A stretch of DNA of 64,000 bases from positions 22,214 through 86,213 of the forward strand of contig CAYYZY010000006.1 in NCBI GenBank assembly GCA_964475955.1, in the 5' to 3' direction. Shown in pieces: positions 60,591 through 64,000 of the stretch (the first letter of the stretch is position 1; each line of letters starts with the position of its first letter). This stretch comes from DATKZH01 sp964475955. GTDB taxonomy: Bacteria; Planctomycetota; Planctomycetia; Pirellulales; Thermoguttaceae. The translations under genes were made by a program, and so were the position numbers. The notes below the pieces were generated by a model. The model was not told the DNA's origin. It saw nothing but the letters and a program-made list of their open reading frames with translations, and searched no databases.

Positions 60591-60848
60591 TCACCTCAAG
60601 ACCAGGGCGGAAGTGGCCTCGTCGATGTCGAGCTGGCGTTCGTCGAGTTGGCTCGAGGTGGCGGGGTCCATGACCACCAGGGCCGCCCCTTCGTGTTCGA
60701 CCGTCGTGTCGCCCGGCCGTTCCTGGTCGACCGCCATCTGGACCGACCCCTCGACCACGCCGAAACGGATGCGGGGCTCGTCGGGATCCGTGACGTCCGA
60801 CAAGCGGCGCTTCAAAGCCGCGGCCGCCGAGTCTGAAATCGTGAGCAT
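60591..60848 (-). CDS. HesB/IscA-like small protein lacking cysteines
   Basis: 85 residues from ATG 60848 with AAGGAGG at 7 bases. MLTISDSAAAALKRRLSDVT followed by RIRFGVVEGSVQMAVDQERP matches the N-terminal strands of the HesB/IscA fold, but none of the three Fe-S ligand cysteines is present, so it cannot carry a cluster in the usual way. Such Cys-less relatives are known in planctomycetes with unknown roles. The end DERQLDIDEATSALVLR is helical/strand. It is probably co-transcribed with the nitroreductase-like gene. Confidence 0.65.
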   Translation of the reverse strand: MLTISDSAAAALKRRLSDVTDPDEPRIRFGVVEGSVQMAVDQERPGDTTVEHEGAALVVMDPATSSQLDERQLDIDEATSALVLR

Positions 60849-61258
60849 GGCATGTCCTCCTTCGTAGGAACTCGACCGGTTCGTCTCGAGGTGCAGAAGA
60901 AGCCTTACGCGCCCCGGGCACATAATGCTCTCACGATCCTAGAGACCGCCCGGACGATGAGGGAATCGGGCAAAGTCCCGGCGGGCGATGGGGGATCGCC
61001 TGAGGGCCGCATAAGGAATTCCCCCATGAGCCAAAAAGCACCAACGCACCAAAACGTAGAACTTAGCCTGTAAAGCCTAACAATGGCCGGTCGCCGCCGT
61101 TTCGCCGAGGCGTCCGATTCGCTCACGTGCGTTTGATCGACGGTTTGGGCATTTGCACGGCAGTAAGCACACTCCGTGGGCCGTAACGGGCGGACGGCCC
61201 ACGGAGTGTGGGCTGCCAAAACGGCTGGGACTCTGGCGGAAACCGGTGTTTCTGGTAA
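60849..61258. other. Intergenic gap with a strong hairpin
   Basis: Contains AAAAAGCACCAACGCACCAA near 61030-61050, a dispersed-repeat-like word, and the inverted repeat at 61168-61210. An in-frame TAA (61256-61258) closes the RHS reading frame upstream. No gene recognised. Confidence 0.4.
61168..61210. repeat. 17-bp perfect inverted repeat
   Basis: CACACTCCGTGGGCCGT (61168-61184) and its exact complement ACGGCCCACGGAGTGTG (61194-61210), 9-base loop. Flanking GGCAG/CTGCC extends the pairing imperfectly. It lies 50 bases before the point where the RHS frame begins. Confidence 0.75.
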
Positions 61259-64000
61259 TCTGCGCCTGCGGGCCGATCGGGATCACGCGCCGGCGCCTCC
61301 ACCGACGCCTTCGGCACCGAAACCCAAACCCTCTACAACCCCTACGGCCAGGTGATCGAAACCCGCACCCAGTCGGCCGTCCCCGGCCAGTGGCTCGTCT
61401 CCCAAACCGTCTACGACGCCAAGGGCCGCGTCGACCTCTCCACCGACCGCTACCTCGCCGACGCTTCCGGGCCGCTCGCCACCGTCCTCGCCACCCGCAC
61501 CGTCTACGACACCTACGGCCGCTCCGTCGCCAGCGTCCGCCTCCAAAACCCCCAGATCGCGCTGGCCGGCGGCGACCTCGAGGTGGTCGACGACGACTAC
61601 GGCACCGAGCTCTGGCGCACCGAAACCGTCTACGACCAAGAGACCGGTCGCGTCACCCGCTCCGTCGGCGCCCACGCCCCGGGCGAAGAGGGCCCGGCCA
61701 CCGACACCGAATACGACGCCCTCGGCCGCCAGGTCGCCACCGTCGGCCCCGCCGTCCTCGACGAACTCACCGCCCAATACGTCCGCCACCGGACCGAATC
61801 GGTGTACAATGACGAGGGCCGGCTCCAGGAAACCTGGGACAACATCCGCGTCGTGGTCGACGGGGAGGGCAACGTTCTCGAAACCGACTACGCCGACAAG
61901 CACGTCACCTCTTACCAGTACGACCCGTTCGGCCGCCAGGTGAAGACGACCTTCCACGACGGCACGTTCACCGAGACCGGCTACGACGACCTTGGCCGCA
62001 CTGTGTCCGAGACCAACCAGGCGGGCGTCACCCGCAACTTCGAGTATGACGACGCCGGGCGGCTAACCGCGGTGATCCTGCCCGAAGTGGCGCACCCCAC
62101 GCTCATGGACGGCCAAAGCCCCCTCATGGTCCGGCCGAGGTATGAGTACACCTACGACGAGCAGGGGAACCACGTCGGCATCCGCGACAACGTCCACCAA
62201 ATCGGCGCCGACGTGTACTACGACCACGATGGGCAGGCCGGCGACTTCGCCCAAGACTACGACACGCGGCTCACCCAGTTTGCCTTCGATGCCCAGGGCC
62301 GCCAGCTTGCGCGGACGCTCCCCGAGGGGCAGGTCGAACAGAAATCCTACGATGACCTGGGCCGCGTGGAGTACGAAACCTCTTTCGAGGGGGTCGTCAC
62401 GGCCTATGAGTACGACGACTCGCCCGGCGCGTCCGGGCGCCTCGTCGCCAAGCGGTACTTCGACGACCTGGGCGGCTACGGGGATTGGGCCGCCGACCTC
62501 CAGAACGTCCTGCCCGACGAGATCACCACCTACGCCTACGACGCCCTCGGCCGCCGGACCGAAACCCTCCAGGACCGCGACGGCGACCTGGCCACCACCG
62601 CCGACCAGCGCGTCGAGACCACAACCTATGACGCCTTCGGCCGCGTCGCCGCCCTCGCCAGCGACGAGGGCACGATCCACTACGAGTACGACACGGTCAC
62701 CGGGCAACTCGCCCGCACCTACACCGGCCTGGCCGACCCCGACCAGAACTCCGGCCCGGGCGACGGCCAGGCGGTCACCGACACCCGCTACGCCTACGAC
62801 CCCCTCGGCCGGCTCGATTCGGTCACCGCCGTCGAGCGGTTCGACACGCCGCTTGCCACGCCGGAGGTGACCGACTACGTTTACGATCTGATGGGCAACC
62901 TCGCCCAGGTGCGTTCGCCTAATGGGGTGATCGCGGACTACGTGTACGACGACCTCTACCGGCTGGACGAGCTGATCCACTACGCCCCGGAGGACGGCAC
63001 GGGCGACCCCGACGACTACCACGACAACCTCGTGCTGGCCAGTTTCGACTACACGCTCGCCGACGACGGGCGCCGCGTGGCCGTCGACGAAACGCAATGG
63101 GACCCGGACATGCAGGCCCATATCGCGACCCACGTCGACTGGGTGTACGACGACATGGGCCGGCTCACGCGCGAATCGTACGACAGCTACGACGCCGACC
63201 TCGACTTCCTCGCCGACTACGCCTTCGACCTGGTCGGCAACCGGCTCGAAAAGCAGACCGACACCGACCCCACCTTCTCGGGCGATCCCACCTTCGACGA
63301 GACGGTTGGCTACACCTACGACGACAACGACCGGCTCCTCACCGAGACCAAGGACGACCTCACCGCTGCGGACGAAGATCGCTTCACCGAGTACGCCTAC
63401 GACGCGACGCAACAGGCCCAGAAGACGGTTCACGAAGGGCTCGACGACCAGGGCACGGTGGTTGAAGACACCAGCTACGGCTATAACCTCCAGGGCCGCA
63501 TGTCGACCGTCACGCTCGATTCCGATGGCGATGGGCTCCCCGACACGCAGCTTGAGTACGAGTACGACGACTCGGGAATCCGCACGGCCCAGACGGAAAC
63601 GACCGATTCCGACGGCGACGGCGAGCTGGCCGACGAAACGCCCGAGCGGACCGAGTATCTCGTCGACCACAGCAACCACACGGGCTACGCCCAAGTCCTC
63701 CAGGAATCGGTCGACGGCCAGCTCTCCAAATCCTACACCCTCGGCCTCGACATCCTCGCCCAGGCCCTGGCCTTAAACGAACTCCACCACTTCCTCTACG
63801 ACGGCCACGGCTCCACCCGCGGCCTTGTAGACGCGACCGGCCAGCCCCTTACCGGCCAGATCTACCGTTACGACGCCTACGGCGTCCCCCTCGGCTTCGT
63901 CCCCGCAAGCGCCCTCACCACCCTCCTCTACAGCGGCGAGCAGACCGACCACCTCGGCCGTCTTCCGCCGCTTGGCCGAACCGGGCCGTTTGCCCCGCCG
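61259..64000 (+). CDS. YD-repeat (RHS-family) protein, 5'-truncated, runs off window
   Basis: One frame is open from 61259 to the window end (over 910 codons) and is filled with YD repeats: TLYNPYGQVIETRT, TVYDAKGRVDLSTD, TEYDALGRQVATV, SYQYDPFGRQVKTTFHDGTF, TTYAYDALGRRTETLQDRDG. Acidic calcium-loop-like inserts (DSDGDGLPDTQ, DSDGDGELADE) occur near 63520 and 63610, and HHFLYDGHGSTRGLVDATGQ near 63785 is the RHS core motif. RHS repeats build a hollow beta shell around a C-terminal toxin or adhesin. An in-frame TAA lies at 61256 and there is no ATG until about 62105 (a GTG is at 61352), no signal peptide and no ribosome-binding site, so the 5' part appears lost. After LLYSGEQTD the expected QYLRARYYDP block is not seen. 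Confidence 0.8.

Noticed and set aside
62063..63694. 543-codon Val/Gly-rich minus-strand frame
   Set aside because: It is the antisense of YD repeats (YDD and TYD codons give VVV/VGV words). Not a gene.

Overview
The window is GC-rich, densely coded DNA that looks like Planctomycetota (probably Pirellulales). The evidence is protein-level: a secreted sulfatase and a sialate O-acetylesterase, a Tat-exported Gfo/Idh/MocA oxidoreductase, a tandem BMC shell protein, a very long TPR plus Wza-like export protein, a DUF4838 protein, an FHA-GAF-PP2C phosphatase and an ASCH protein of planctomycete flavour. Lineage is inferred from family resemblance, not from a marker gene. Several promoters match the sigma-70 consensus with 17-18 nt spacers.

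Layout. 1-6.3 kb: PfkB kinase (partial), M50 protease with CBS domains, sialate O-acetylesterase, a decayed sulfotransferase and a glutamate-synthase-like FMN protein. 6.9-9.95 kb: a three-gene NADH-diaphorase operon (NuoE/NuoF/HoxU-like) with its own promoter but no catalytic partner in the window. 10.5-14.8 kb: sulfatase, then a large secreted protein of an unclassified TIM-barrel type whose paralogue lies at 24.0-26.5 kb. 15.05-18.9 kb: a restriction-modification island (adenine methyltransferase plus a small PD-(D/E)XK-like protein) bracketed by two copies of the 3' end of a HAD-phosphatase-like gene. 19.3-23.9 kb: lone BMC-T shell protein, DapA-like lyase/synthase, and a multi-pass glycosyltransferase gene carrying palindromic repeats inside its frame. 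24-27 kb: second TIM-barrel protein and a short acyltransferase. 27.5-31.6 kb: MacA/MacB-like pair without an ATPase, then a LarA-like protein. 31.7-36.4 kb: rRNA-methyltransferase-like protein, HicBA toxin-antitoxin, YgiQ radical SAM protein, GT9 glycosyltransferase. 36.8-44.6 kb: two small membrane proteins, ASCH protein, TPR-Wza export protein, clan-A glycosidase, GT4 glycosyltransferase. 45-52 kb: URO-D-like protein divergent from a split UxaA/SuyAB-type lyase, DUF4838 protein, GNAT acetyltransferase, FabH. 52.5-58.6 kb: a planctomycete exported protein, FHA-GAF-PP2C phosphatase, beta-propeller glycosidase-like protein, Gfo/Idh/MocA protein and a lipoprotein-like protein. 58.7-64 kb: a scarred region with a truncated ISKra4 transposase, a nitroreductase-like gene whose 3' end is replaced, a Cys-less HesB-like protein and a 5'-truncated YD-repeat (RHS) gene running off the window.

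Taken together the genes suggest breakdown of sulfated and acetylated polysaccharides, sugar-acid catabolism, and cell-surface polysaccharide assembly and export. Many intergenic gaps contain short palindromic repeats of several families (ends such as GTAGGG...CCCTAC); some have invaded coding sequence. No tRNA, rRNA, CRISPR array, integrase or replication origin was recognised.
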